Assembly (NCBI GenBank): GCA_031761405.1
Contig: JASEVX010000010.1
Span: forward strand, 9,748,724-9,812,723
DNA from: Serripes groenlandicus
Lineage: Eukaryota > Mollusca > Bivalvia > Cardiida > Cardiidae
Direction: 5' to 3'
DNA: 64,000 bases
Shown here: positions 43,256-54,909 of the stretch, piece by piece
Numbering within the stretch: the stretch's first letter is position 1
How the letters are laid out: each line of letters begins with the position of its first letter
The notes under the pieces: model-generated
Seen by the model: the letters and a program-made list of their open reading frames with translations, nothing else
Database searches by the model: none
Told to the model about the DNA's origin: nothing
Made by a program: the position numbers and the translations under genes

Positions 43256-43315
43256 TACCAGTGCTGAAGTTTATGGTATGATCCGATCGGGGTATCGAAC
43301 CCCGGTCTCCCGCCA

Positions 43316-43419
43316 GAGGAGGAATAGCTCACCATGAGCAATTTCACCTATGGCCACAATGTTTTCAAAAGTCGTCTGCTGCTATTGCGTCAATATCCGT
43401 TTGCAGGTGGGAAAGGGTT
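43316..43419. mobile_element. Type-1 MITE right half
   Basis: GAATAGCTCACCATGAGC to GCAGGTGGGAAAGGGTT. Confidence 0.65.
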
Positions 43420-43900
43420 CTCATGGTGTACACTTTTGAAAGACAATGTGTTCGTTTCATTTACTGAAACGAGAATGTGCAGTATTGAAACGGCTAGTTT
43501 TTGGCTGTATCATCTTTTCGCTATATTAGCGTTCAATTACCTTTAAATGTGATATTGCAACTTTAAGATTTTACATAGATATAAATGTCAGTAAAGATTT
43601 TGTCCGCCGGATAATCGAATCAGGAACCTCGTGGTAACCGGATGTATTTCATTGTAACCACTACATAACCGAGAGGTGGTTACTTAGTGTATGAACAGGC
43701 ACCTTGTGTTCACGAAGACAATTCGGTCTGCGATAATACAGGAGGGGGGAGAGGATGAATGAGCGACATTATTCGCCTAATTAAGCCTTCCATCACCCAT
43801 GAAGGTGTATGATAACATACGAAGAAACGGCTGAATTACTGATCAGGCTTTAACTACATGCTTAAACTGAAAGTTAAATTTACTATCAAATCATATCAGC
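43420..43900. other. Unassigned DNA with one tRNA-like fragment
   Basis: 43610-43680 resembles a minus-strand tRNA head (GTAGTGGTTACAATG) but lacks a clear SINE body. Confidence 0.3.
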
Positions 43901-44136
43901 TTAACCATTTCCCCCCGTGCAATAAATCTGCAACAGACGATTTTGAAATTTCTTGACACAAATATGAGAAATCTCTTTATTAAAGTCAAAGTATAATAGT
44001 TGAATAAAGTTGAATATATTGAGGCAATGGAGAAATTGCTCGTTGTGAGTGAGCAATTTCTTTTCATGCCACAGGGGATGCAAAATACTTCTGCTTCAAA
44101 CGCGTCGAAATGCGTCTTCAAGTGGGAAAGGGTTAA
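43901..44136. mobile_element. Type-1 TTAA-MITE, older copy
   Basis: TTAACCATTTCCCCCCGTGC to CAAGTGGGAAAGGGTTAA with both TTAA ends. Confidence 0.85.
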
Positions 44137-44322
44137 ATGAACAACACATTAATAGCAGTTTACTATAGAGGCTGCAAAATACATGTAAGCCTCATTAAGC
44201 GATTTTAGGTGTTTAATGACATTCCGCTAGGACTTATAATTTCTTGTTGACTTGGCATACAACTAGTATGGCTTCTTTTTCTCTTATTTCTATTTTAAGA
44301 ATTTTCACTTCATATATAATAT

Positions 44323-44515
44323 GAGCCAACGTCCAACGAGAAAACCAACATTGTTGACTCTGCGTTACGTAAAGGCTCGGAGCAGCCTAAGCATGCCGCG
44401 CAGCCTAAGTCGGACAGACACTTTTCGCCTCCTGTTGGTTTTCTGTTTCAGGAATCATTACTCTATACCTCTATTCCCCTGAGACGGATTGTGTCGGCCC
44501 AAATTAGCATGCGAA
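44323..44515. mobile_element. GAGCCGTCCC-family MITE, incomplete
   Basis: GAGCC...CGAGAAAACCAACATTG to GTGTCGGCCCAAATTAGC; right third absent. Confidence 0.7.
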
Positions 44516-44699
44516 TTGACCCTATGGATTTAAAAAAAAAATCATCGGAAAATTCGATCATCAATGCTTCTCGTTTAAACTTAATGTATATCCCCTGTAA
44601 ATGTCTAACGGTTTTATAGGTGAACATTTGATTCGCTGAAGACGGTAATATGCAGTCATCAGAACTATTCGAGCGATTGCTACTGATATTAGAATACGA

Positions 44700-44932
44700 A
44701 CTGTCACTCGAGAAAACCAACAGTCTGGACTCTGCGTAAAGTATCGACCCGGATCAGCCTAAAGCAAGCCGCTCATGCCAACCCGAACAGACACTTTCCG
44801 CCTCCTGTGGATTTTCTTTTTCAGGAATCATTACTCTATACCTCTATCCCCCTGATGCGGACTGCGCAAGTTGATCTGGATCTATACATTACGCAGCGTC
44901 CATGATGTTGGTTTTCTCGTGGTACGGGTCAT
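44700..44932. mobile_element. GAGCCGTCCC-family MITE
   Basis: ACTCGAGAAAACCAACAG to GTTGGTTTTCTCGTGGTACG; same order of internal motifs. It lies 185 bp from the previous copy. Confidence 0.8.
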
Positions 44933-45134
44933 AAGTTATATATATATACACGGGTGGTGAATACTCTGGGAAGATCGTCCTGCTTCACGGGGTCGCCTGA
45001 GTCATCGCTGCGCGCAAATGCATTTAGACCACAAGTCGCTAAACGTAGTTTGGAGTTCCTTCCCCTTATATATATATATATGTAAAGGACTATCATAGGA
45101 AGTCAGGAACCAGACTACGCTTGATGTGGCTCAC

Positions 45135-45364
45135 TTAACCCTTTCCCACCTGTAAGACGTATTTTGACGCCTCTGCAGCAGACGACTTTTGAAAACGTTC
45201 TGACAAAAGGAGAAATTGCTCAAAACGAGCAATTTCTCCTTTTGCCAAAACGTTTTCAACTTTTATCTGAAATTATACCTACACATACAGAGATTTACCA
45301 TATTTGTTAGTAGACATTTTCAAAGTCGTCTGCTGCAGATTTGTTGTATGTGGGAAAGGGTTAA
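45135..45364 (+). mobile_element. Type-1 TTAA-MITE, full length, Subtype with GACGTATTTTGACGCC end
   Basis: TTAACCCTTTCCCACCTGTA to TATGTGGGAAAGGGTTAA, 230 bp, strong GCTCAAAACGAGC hairpin. Confidence 0.94.
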
Positions 45365-45902
45365 AAATATACATGGACAAAAGGGATATAATTTGTTTTA
45401 TGAATTATTTTATTAACAAGGAACCGATTCCGAAAAACTCCACTCATCAAATAAAAAGGAAAAAAGAAAGAAAAAAGAATAAATCCCGTATTCGAGACGA
45501 TGGAGTTGTGAAAATAGCTGTACATGTCATAATCACAGGTCTCAGTATGACGTCAGATAAGGGGTATGATGTAACATCCGATAAGAGTGCGCATGTCACT
45601 GATAGTGTACGATTATCCCTCCAAGTGGTTGTAAGTGCTTTTCCAATTACTGGCGATGCACAATCCTCGAGATAAACGCCCAATTAGGCCTCGTGTCGGC
45701 TGATTCTTATCACAGATGTACCAAGTAGCAAAGGATTTCTGGTTTAAAATATGATTCTTTCATTTTCCTGCTAGACATATTGGTTTTATGTTTGACAAAA
45801 AAATAGCGATACACATAAATCTTTTGAAAACTGAAAAAAATAGAGCCTTTGATCATTGGAACATATGATAATGTGGGCTTATCAGAGTTCAACCGCTCAA
45901 CC
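45365..45902. other. Unassigned intergenic DNA
   Basis: Overlapping ORFs on both strands (45304-45683) lack any domain. TATGACGTCAGATAAG and TAACATCCGATAAG form a loose local repeat. Confidence 0.35.
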
Positions 45903-46097
45903 AAACCCTTTTTCATTTGTAGACTCATTTGGACGCATATACAGCAGACACCTCATCAAAACATTTAAGCAAAATAAAAATGAGCAATTTCTACTTTTGC
46001 CACAATGTGTTAATTCAATAATTATATAGATTTTCTATATTTGTGCCTGAAAAAAAGGTCGTCTGCTACGGATGTGTTGTATGTTGGAAAAGGTTAA
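45903..46097. mobile_element. Decayed type-1 TTAA-MITE
   Basis: AACCCTTTTTCATTTGTAGAC to TATGTTGGAAAAGGTTAA. Confidence 0.75.
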
Positions 46098-46142
46098 CTT
46101 ACTACCTATACTTACTAAATTAATGCAATTCGAGACTCCGCT

Positions 46143-46480
46143 CAATTGATTGATTGGGGTTTAATGCTGTTTTCAACATTTCGCGGCCGCTATCGTTTCG
46201 ATTAACTCCCCAGGTGTATATCCTGGCCTTCTCACACCAGTACTCAACACTGTCAGATTGCTTCACTGATGGATTCTGGGTTAACGCCGTATTCAACAAT
46301 TGTTCAGTCATAATACGGCGATCAGTTGACCTACTCATGCGTCTCTTGGGCTTTCTTACACCAGTACTCAGCACAACACAGTCCTTCCAAGTAGCTGGCT
46401 TCGTTTCAACATAATCTGTTAGCCCATTAGTTATAGACGAATGACGCGTGTCGTATTTTCGCACAGTGAAGATCCAGACG
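46143..46480 (-). repeat. Composite of two GATTGGGG-type SINE pieces
   Basis: TTGATTGATTGGGGTTTAATG starts one copy. After CACACCAGTACTCAACAC a second core begins (GGTTAACGCCGTATTCAAC) and runs to the GACGAATGACGCGTGTC region near the head. Confidence 0.75.
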
Positions 46481-46555
46481 AATATGTGCAAACGCCTTGC
46501 TGGTTGAATACGACATATCTTATTGCATATTCTACAATCATCATAGAGAACGGAC

Positions 46556-46875
46556 CACATCGGTGATGTAGTGGTAGAGCGTCCAACTCGGGTGCGGGAG
46601 GTCTCGAGTTCGATCCCGATCCCCGGCCGGGTCATACCAAATACTTTAGAAATGGTAGTAATGGCCGCCCTCCCTGGTGCTCAGGGTTAATGGGTGATTG
46701 GCTGGTGTCGGGATAAATGGACCAGTAATACTGGTAACTTAACCAGGAAACGCCAAGGAGAAGAAGCCCTGACTACCCCTTTTCAAGTCCTTGGTATGAC
46801 CCCGGCCGGGGATCGAACCCGCTGCCTCCCACAACCGAGGCGGAGACGCTCTAACACTGCACCACATAGTTGGTC
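46556..46875. repeat. Two V-core SINEs in inverted orientation
   Basis: The plus-strand head GGTGATGTAGTGGTAGAGCG and GAGTTCGATCCCGATCC is followed by its body. From 46740 a minus-strand body ends in the head GGGTTCGATCCCCGGCC read on the minus strand. The pair could form a long hairpin. Confidence 0.75.
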
Positions 46876-46958
46876 GCCGATTGTTGTCAATGTTATTCGT
46901 AATTGCTATTACTTTCAAAACCTCTGAAGGTGATACGTGACTCGTACGGATATTGTAC

Positions 46959-47221
46959 TTTCTAAGCCGCATCTAGCGAGTTGGGGGTCGTATTGACTCT
47001 CCGTTTGACGCCTCTGCAACAGACGGCTTTTTAAAAAACATAGTGACAAAAGAAGAAATTGCTCAAAACGAGCAATTTCTCCTTTTGCCACAATGTTTTC
47101 CACTTTTAGCCATAGGTTATCCATTCAATTAAAGAGATTTTCTACTTTTTGACAAAATATGTTCAAAGTTGTCTACTTTCTAAGCCGCAGCGAGTTGGGG
47201 GTCTTATTGACTCTCCGGGAA
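46959..47221. mobile_element. Type-1 MITE interior without termini, flanked by a 44-bp duplication
   Basis: The MITE interior (TTTGACGCCTCTGCAACAG to TTCAAAGTTGTCTAC, about 47004-47175) lies between near-identical flanks TTTCTAAGCCGCA...GAGTTGGGGGTC...TATTGACTCTCCG at 46959-47003 and 47176-47218. There is no TTAA at either junction. Confidence 0.85.
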
Positions 47222-47365
47222 GGGATTAGGCGAATTGGCATAACATTAATGGGGCTACATCAATAGATATACATGTATTCATGACTATACTACATTTAGA
47301 TGGACAGTGAAGGCTCTGATGAGACTGCGCGCATGATCCAGTTCACCACTATACGCAGGTGCATT

Positions 47366-47595
47366 TTAAACCCTTTCCCTCATATAGACGCTTTCTGACG
47401 CCTCTACAGCAGACGGCTTTTTGAAAACATAGTGACAAAAGAAGAAATTGCTCAAAACGAGCAATTTCTCCTTTTGCCACAATGATTTCCACTTTAATTC
47501 ATAGGTTACCATTCAATTAAAGAGATTTTCTACTTTTTGACAAAATATATTCAAAGTCGTCTGCTGCAGAATTGTCGTATGAGGGAAAGGGTCAA
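47366..47595 (+). mobile_element. Type-1 TTAA-MITE, full length
   Basis: TTAAACCCTTTCCCTCATAT to TATGAGGGAAAGGGTCAA; right TTAA decayed to TCAA. Confidence 0.93.
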
Positions 47596-48646
47596 AACTG
47601 CAAACCGCTAGACACGTCTTTTATAGTTATTGTTTAATTTCTTCCTTTATTCTTTTGATATGACGTCATATTGTCACGTGTGAATTTAGAGTAAACCACA
47701 AACAAAAATGTTGCTTACGAATCGAAATTAGTCAGCAGTGTTGCTGGTGTTAAATAAATACAAGAAAGAAACAATTAATGAATTAATTAAATTTTGTTTA
47801 TTTAAAGCACAAATCCTACTATAAAAGCAACTTTATCTTCAAATCCAATTTCTCAACAATAAAATACGCATTCACAAAAACTTCACTGTAGCGAAAAAAA
47901 CTCCATAGAATCTCGCCCATCTCTCAGTTTCTCGTACGCTAGTGATAAGGTTTCGATGAAATAATTTTAATTAATTTCTTTAAAATATGAGGAAACAAAT
48001 CATTGTGCAGCAATGCACCCTTACTACTGTTTTACCTCATTTTCACACAGTAACTCTCAAAACGATTACACTTATAAATTGTATTATAAAATAAATATCA
48101 GATTTTCTAGTATTCATTCTCTTACACATTTTATTTGTAAACATGTGTTTTATCCTAACAGTATGTAAATCGGTGAGATCGGTTTGAACCAATTAATTAA
48201 AATTAAATTTTTCAAAATAACCGCATTAAGTGAATACGATATATTTTGTGTGCGATATCATCGGGCAATATTTCAATGTTATGGAGGGTAATTAGATGTA
48301 TGCAAGGTGCGTTATGTCGATAGGGAGGGCGTTATTTATCTAACTTACGTCAATCAACGATACTGCTTCAAGTTCCCAGCGGTTCCAGCGTGCAACATCT
48401 CATGGCGGACTCGGCAGTATTCGTACTTTCTGTACCCTGGTATATTTTTTTTTCATGAATGAAACGTTTTCTAGTCGAGTTTCGTTACGTTTTTGAGATA
48501 TGAAGAATCTGTTTGTAGAAACTCGAGTTGCTGGACTCTATGTGATAGAAAATTTGACATTTCTGTATGCGCAAGTTTACCATTTGACATTTCTGTATGT
48601 GTAGGTTTAGATCACTCTGTCCATCTGATCAGTTTTATTATAATCT
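47596..48646. other. Repeat-poor AT-rich stretch of about 1 kb
   Basis: I found no MITE, SINE or satellite and no long ORF. CATTTGACATTTCTGTATG is repeated at 48553 and 48581. Confidence 0.4.
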
Positions 48647-48905
48647 GAGCCGTCTCGCGAGAAAACCAACATTTTGTCTTTGCGTAAACTATCGACACGG
48701 ATCAGCCTAAGCATGCCGCACAGGCTTACCCGGATATACACCTTTCGCCTCCTATGGATTTTCTGTTTCGGGAATCATTACTCCATACCTCTATCCACCT
48801 GAGACGGAATGTGTCGGCCCGGATCAGTCTGCGCGGACTGCGCAGGCTGATCTGGGTCGATACATTACGTAGATGCCATAATGTTGGTTTTCTCGCGGGA
48901 CGGCC
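48647..48905. mobile_element. GAGCCGTCCC-family MITE, well preserved
   Basis: GAGCCGTCTCGCGAGAAAAC to GGTTTTCTCGCGGGACGGC; core GCGCGGACTGCGCAGGCTGA. Confidence 0.88.
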
Positions 48906-50250
48906 CATCTGTACACGTGGACCGACTGTTCTAGTAGGTTTATGTAAGAAACATGTGAACAGTCTATATCTTGATCAGACTGTGATCTGGATCTACACTG
49001 TTCACAAAAAGCCAACTTGTTTCTTTTTGCCATGGACAGGTTCAAACAACAACAACAACATCACTTTCTTGGCTACATGATGACCACGTCCATAAATTAA
49101 GTGTTTAAAGAAATACTTTTCGAAGTAATAAATGCATACATGTCAGACCGACGGGAATATACATTATACAACTCTTAATTTAATGTTTTTAATTTCTCAA
49201 AAGCAATCAAATTACAAGTACTTTAAAACTAATAAGATTGCCTTGCTAACAAACGAAAGATTCCAACTTCATTTCATACGATTTTCTCAATCAATAAACA
49301 GATTAACTTTTTCTTCAGCATACATATATAGTATATATCAACATAACCTGTAACAGACGAAACTAAATTTATGAACTTAAAATATTGTTTTCATTCTAAA
49401 TTAAAACATTAGCATTTGTTTAATATAATCCCCAAACATTTTCGTTCTTAGTTAAAGTCTTCATTTCGTAAGGTGGCATAACACAGTTGAAAGCTGATTT
49501 TCTGTTTCCTGGGACACTCCAACGTTTATTCTCTCATTATTTCTCATAATATCCATACTGGTTAGATAAAAAGAGTTTTTCTGTATCAAGGAGTGCCAGA
49601 ATTGTAGGAAAATGACTGGAAGTCACACTCTCAGTCCATATTATGGAAAGAATTGACCAGAAAAGTGGTCTGAAACAAGGTGAAAAAAGTAGGGCAGAAA
49701 GATCAATTTGACCCTTTATTCCAAAAATCACCCAACAAAAACGCAGGGGTTTAGTGTAAAATTAAAGAGCTGATAATTCTCTCAAAACAGTAGGCAATCT
49801 GTGGATGCAGTCAGAAATACCACGTTACCAGCTCCTTTTCAAGCAATTTTGGACGCGAAAGCTGGTATTCAAATTTACCTCTAAATTCACGCCTAGCTCT
49901 GCAACCAGTGTTGTCAAACAGGAAGGAGAAGTGGGTTCAACTTAAAAATTCAATCCCATGCTTAGAGCTTACTTTTCACTTTTATAAACATCAAAATCAA
50001 CCATTTACCCAAAAATGTACCCAAAACTTACTATTTGTCATTATTTCTATTTTTGACCCTGGCCAAAATCCGAATATCCCGAAAGCTAGTGTTATGTGTC
50101 ACCTAATGACACATTTCGATAACAAGGAAACGACGTTGACCATACCAAATAAATGTATAATATTCCGAGGACTAGATGAGGAGGAGTACACTGCAATTTT
50201 CCCACAATGTCTTTCTTATTGTTGTTCCAAACCATATGTTGTGGGTACTT
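48906..50250. other. Unassigned intergenic DNA
   Basis: CTTGATCAGACTGTGATCTG at 48971 echoes 15615. A 124-codon ORF at 49908-50282 (MLSNRKEKWVQLKNS) has no recognisable motif. (AAC)n at 49046. Confidence 0.4.
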
Positions 50251-50281
50251 TAAAGAATCGTCTCACTGAGACGATTCTTTA
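50251..50281. repeat. Perfect 14-bp hairpin TAAAGAATCGTCTC
   Basis: TAAAGAATCGTCTC, loop ACT, GAGACGATTCTTTA. The left arm and the 14 bp before it (TATGTTGTGGGTAC) recur at 61968-61992. Confidence 0.8.
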
Positions 50282-50707
50282 GAGAACCAACGCCATAGGT
50301 TCTGTGTGTCAATTAAGGGTTTTTGAATACGAAAAATGTCCCTTATTATATAGAGATGTTGTATATAACGTTGATAGTCTATACATAGTATACTCAGTAG
50401 GCATAATGGACGGTTGGCATCGAGAGAAAAAGAGTAAGGTTGAAAACGGTCTAAATCACTTTAAATTTGAATTGTGCTCTACGAAAACCAACCTTATGAC
50501 ATTGGCTTTCAGTGTATATTCAGATTACATATTCCTCCAGCTCGATCGGTCTCTGCAATACTTGCCAATATGTCGAAGGAGAGACCTGTCAAGAAACTTC
50601 CTGATATAATTACTCTAAAGTCGGTTTTTCTGCATCTCCGCTCACTTGAATTGCAGTTGATATAAGCTAATCCTTTAATTCTAAACGCAATACACACATG
50701 CTACTAT

Positions 50708-50905
50708 TCACCATTTCCCACTTGCAGACGCAATTTTGACGCATCTGAAGCAGAGGAATTCTGAAAACATAGCAATTTCTTCTTTTTCCACATTATTTTC
50801 AAATATATATATATAATAATATAATAATAACACCTTCATTTCAAGATTTACAAGAGATTTGCCAATATGTATTTGAAGTCGTTTGTCGCATTTTCTTTCT
50901 ATGTT
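50708..50905. mobile_element. Decayed type-1 MITE
   Basis: ACCATTTCCCACTTGCAGACG to CTATGTTGGAAACAG; no TTAA kept. Confidence 0.55.
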
Positions 50906-52189
50906 GGAAACAGTGGAGAGCCATATCAACCAGCGCAGTAGTTGATTTTAGTAGAACAGTATGACATAATACTGGTTATTCTTCAAGGAAGCGACGTTGG
51001 TATAACTGAAATCCTATTGAAAACGGCGTAAAACACCAATTAAAAGAAAAGAACAAACAGAACAGTCGATAAAATATATCTACGGGTCTTCTTAGTTTGT
51101 GATCATAGGTATTCAAATAAACTACAATTTCGAGTACTAAATGAATCATTAGACATCAGAAAATAGTGGCACACTTCTCAATTGACTGCTAATACAAAGT
51201 AATGGGAGAAAGGGACGACATAATAACGTCAGGAACTAAGTTAGATCACGAAATAATAAGTATCTTAGATATTTGTCACAGAATTTGAGAATGATATAGA
51301 TCAAGATCAGGTTGTAATATCTGCAATCCTGTCATGGTCGAAACCGTATAAATGTACCTCCTTCAAAATTAGGAGATAACCACACCTAGCCGCCAGCAAT
51401 TAAGAATGAACGAATCAAATCCCCTTGAACGGACCCATGCTGGCATGTGTCAGGACTTATTTGCTGACATACAAATCCGTCCTGGAAATATATCCGTTGA
51501 TATACACGTATACTATAATTGAGCCCCGTGGTTATATGTACAAATTGGCATTTCTGAACAGTGTAGCTTTGGATTACTCTGTACATCTGCTCAGTCTGAT
51601 CCGAATCTTCACTTTCGAAACAGAATCTTCCAACAACATTGTGTCAATGATATTTGAACGGTGAAGATATTGATGAGGCGCACAGACTGATATGTATCTA
51701 CACTGTTTTCACGAATGCCAACGTGTGCCTTTTCCCTTGGACGGGTTAATGTTACAATGTAGTGTTGACCCGCTGTGAACCATATGACTAAAGTATGAAT
51801 TCTTACCAGATAGAGCGAGTCTGCAGACTGGTCTCCATCACACCATTTTTTTTATGGCTTACCATTTTGGTCAAAAGTACATTTATATAACAAGGGATAA
51901 TACATCTATACGCAGACGTTTTATAACTAAAAATAGAAAAAGAGTACCTGCAGGTTTGAATATGTACTCGGACCTTCAAATACATCCGTGCTAATATATA
52001 TGACTTACAACAACTATTGACCTTTTATATCAACACACTTGTGACGTTGAGAACTTATTCAGTGTGGCTTATTTTGACTGTAACAGTATGCATGGCGAGG
52101 GTAAACACATTCGAAAAACGAACGAACTGTATATACAATACAAATACAATACAATTTCCGTTAACCATTTATCCTACTAAACAATAGTA
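50906..52189. other. Mostly unassigned intergenic DNA
   Basis: A SINE tail fragment at about 50990-51040 (TGAAAACGGCGTAAAACACC, plus strand) and a GATATGTATCTACACTGTTT motif near 51690 are the only echoes. Confidence 0.4.
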
Positions 52190-52524
52190 ATAAAACAACA
52201 TTTGCTATTCCTGTTTTGAACGCTTTAAAATAACATTTGCTATTCCTGTTTTGAACTCTTTAAAATCACATTTGCTATTTCTGTTTTGAACGCTTTAAAA
52301 TCACATTTGCTATTTCTGTTTTGAACGCTTTTAAAATCACATTTGCTATTCCTGTTTTGAACGCCTTAAAATCGCATTTGCTATTTTTGTTTTGAACGCT
52401 TTAAAATCACATTTGCTATTTCTGTTTTGAACGCTTTAAAATCACATTTGCTATTTCTGTTTTGAACGCTTAAAAATCACATTTACTATTTTTGTTTTGA
52501 ACGCTTTAAAATCACATTTGCCAT
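52190..52524. repeat. 35-bp tandem satellite, about nine units
   Basis: Units of the form CACATTTGCTATTTCTGTTT plus TGAACGCTTTAAAAT recur every 35 bp with few changes. Confidence 0.93.
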
Positions 52525-52598
52525 CAAGGTAGAGCAAGATCAGACAGTATATTCAAACTGTAGGGATTTTATCTACACTGCAAACTTCTTGTTTATTA

Positions 52599-52778
52599 TT
52601 CATTTCCCACATACTGTCGCTTTCTAACGCTTCTACAGCGAACAGCTTTTGCCACTATGTTTTCAACTTTATGCGAAAATTGTTCTTTCATTTATAAAGT
52701 GAGTTATATGTAAGTACGAATGTAAATATTTTCAAAGTCGTCTGCTGCTGATTTGTTGTACAGGGGAAAGGGGTAATT
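52599..52778. mobile_element. Decayed type-1 MITE
   Basis: ATTTCCCACATACTGTCGC to TGTACAGGGGAAAGGGG. Confidence 0.6.
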
Positions 52779-53209
52779 TATAGCAAGTACTGTCTTATAA
52801 ACATGCTACTAATCATTGATAGTTAGAGGTGCAGGAATTCCGCAGGATAAGGGTTAAAACAGTGCCACCAGTGTTCCTTCGTGGAATGCCTTCGATTCCC
52901 ACAATGTTTCCGGGGTTTTCATCGCCGCCTGCCTGTCGACATGACGTTGACGTGTATTCTGACAGTACGTAATGAGTTCACTGACCGATATGTTATGTTT
53001 GTTTTAGATCGTACCTCTTGACGAAACACAGCTGTAGCACACTCGTTGTCAGCCTGGGCGGCCCGGCCCTATATTCAACAATATAAGACTAAAGCTTAAT
53101 ATCATTCTAATTTGTTATTCTAAATTAATAAAATAGCAACAAATATGATTGGCTGAAGTTTAACTTGGGAGTTTAAAATTAAGAATATTCTTCAAATTTA
53201 GGATAATTA
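52779..53209. other. Unassigned intergenic DNA
   Basis: I see nothing recognisable. Confidence 0.4.
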
Positions 53210-53439
53210 TTAACCCTTTCCCTCATATATACGCTTTCTGACGCCTCTGCAGCAGACGGCGTTTTGAAAACATAGTGACAAAAGAAGAAATTGCACAAAA
53301 CGTGCAATTTCTCCTTTTGCCACAATGTTTTCCACTTTTTGTCATAGGTAATCCATTCAATTATGGAGATGTTCTATGTTTTGACAAAATACGTTCAAAG
53401 TCGTCTGCTGCAGAATTGTCGTATGAGGGAAAGGGTTAA
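53210..53439 (+). mobile_element. Type-1 TTAA-MITE, full length (230 bp)
   Basis: TTAACCCTTTCCCTCATATA to TATGAGGGAAAGGGTTAA, close to the 5120 and 32089 copies. Confidence 0.95.
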
Positions 53440-53559
53440 TTTAGATGGGAACAGTGACAGTGAATACCGGCCACGGTACTGCAGTAAGATAAATGAGCGA
53501 TACTCTGTGAAAAGAAACGTGAACGTATTTATTACACATTAAAACCGAGCTAAACGTTA

Positions 53560-53758
53560 GTCTAAACTTATTTATTTTACATCGATTGCGAAACGAGCTT
53601 TCAGTGTATAAAACTCACGCTCGATGTCTGCTTCCTTGAGACTAGTACTCGCGACATTTGTGTAGAAAAATCGCAAAGGCAGAACCCGCTCATTACGGGA
53701 CTCGAACCCAGAACCTTTGGTACGAGCGGCTTACGCTCTACCTCTTCACCACTGTCTT
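53560..53758 (-). repeat. tRNA-headed SINE, second type, full length
   Basis: Minus strand: GTGGTGAAGAGGTAGAGCG and GGGTTCGAGTCCCG head, then a body with GACATCGAGCGTGAG and an AAATAAATAAG tail. Confidence 0.75.
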
Positions 53759-53765
53759 CTACTAA

Positions 53766-54115
53766 ACGTTATTATATCATGTGAAAATCAACCTTAACGT
53801 AATTATTACACGTGAAAATCAACATAAACGTAATTATTACACGTAAAACAAAGATCAATTTAATCTTTACACGTGAAAAAACAACCTTAGCATTATTATT
53901 AAACGTGAAAATTAACTTTAACGTAATTACTTCACGTGAAAACCGACCTTAATCTAATTATATCATTTGAAAGATAACCTTAACGTAATTATAACACGTA
54001 AAAACCAGCCTTAACGTAATTATTACACGTGAAAACCAGCAATAAAGTATTTATAACACGTGAAAACCGGCCTTAACGTAATAATTATACGTATAAAACC
54101 AACCTTAACGTTAAT
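53766..54115. repeat. About 31-bp tandem satellite, about eleven units
   Basis: Units of the form ACACGTGAAAACCAACCTTA plus ACGTAATTATT recur with moderate divergence. Most copies carry the palindrome CACGTG. Confidence 0.88.
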
Positions 54116-54418
54116 ATGATTTAAGGCAAAGTTCCGGGAAGTGCATTCAGTCAAGATCAATTGTAAATAGTACCTTCCCGTATAAACTATTTTAGCCCAC
54201 TGGTGAAAAACGAATTACTTCTTTCAGTCATCAAAGAAACAACGGTCATGCCGCAGGTCGAACTTATGACTCATGGATTGGGACCCCTCGTGGTATTTTA
54301 TGGTCAATGTGAGAAAAAGACAACGAGGGGGGAACCTATATCTCGTAATGAACAATAACTTACCCTTTTCATACAATATGTTATACCTAAGGAAATGAAA
54401 GGAACAGTAAAACTATAA

Positions 54419-54909
54419 TGTTAACTATTTCCAATTTACAGGCGCAACGTGGAGACGACTTTGCTCATGATGAGCAATTTCTCCTTTTCCCAAAATGCTT
54501 TAAATTTAATAAATATATCTTAAGTTATTGAGATTTACCATAGTTTTGTACGGTGTTCCGTTAGGGCCGTCGCGCGGTTTCGACTTAGGGTCGAAAGTAC
54601 GAAAACGCGATGCGATAGTACGAAACCGCGATGCGATAGTACGATACCCTAGGTCGAAACCACGATAACACGATGCGAAATCCCGAAAGTGCGATGCGAA
54701 AGTACGATATTAATATCGCCTCCTCGCATCGCGTTTTCGCAGTTTCGCATCGCGTGTTCGTACTATCGCAACGCGTTTCGAGTTATCGTACTGTCGATCC
54801 TAGGTCGAAACCGCGAAACAACCGGATGGCCCTAACGGAACACCGTAGTTTTGCCTAGATGTTTCTAAAGTCGTCTACAGCAGATTTCTTGTGTGTTAGA
54901 AAGGGTTAA
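54419..54909. mobile_element. Decayed type-1 TTAA-MITE split by a CpG-rich element
   Basis: TTAACTATTTCCAATTTACAG and GCTCATGATGAGC on the left; GTTTCTAAAGTCGTCTACAGC and GTTAGAAAGGGTTAA on the right. The inserted element is 54549-54847. Confidence 0.8.
54549..54847. mobile_element. 299-bp CpG-rich MITE with 20-bp perfect termini
   Basis: TACGGTGTTCCGTTAGGGCC at 54549-54568 is exactly complemented by the last 20 bases. GTTTTG flanks both sides (54543-54548 and 54848-54853) as a likely 6-bp target duplication. The inside repeats GATGCGATAGTACGA-like words and is far richer in CpG than anything around it. Confidence 0.92.

Noticed and set aside
45304..45683. 123-codon plus ORF and 78-codon minus ORF
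   Set aside because: They overlap on opposite strands and the first starts inside a MITE.
50251..50281. Rho-independent terminator
   Set aside because: A hairpin without bacterial context or U tract; eukaryotic DNA.
49908..50282. 124-codon ORF as a gene
   Set aside because: Ends in the hairpin at 50251 and has no recognisable domain; not enough support.
52190..52524. CRISPR-like array (35-bp period)
   Set aside because: No spacer diversity; a simple tandem satellite.
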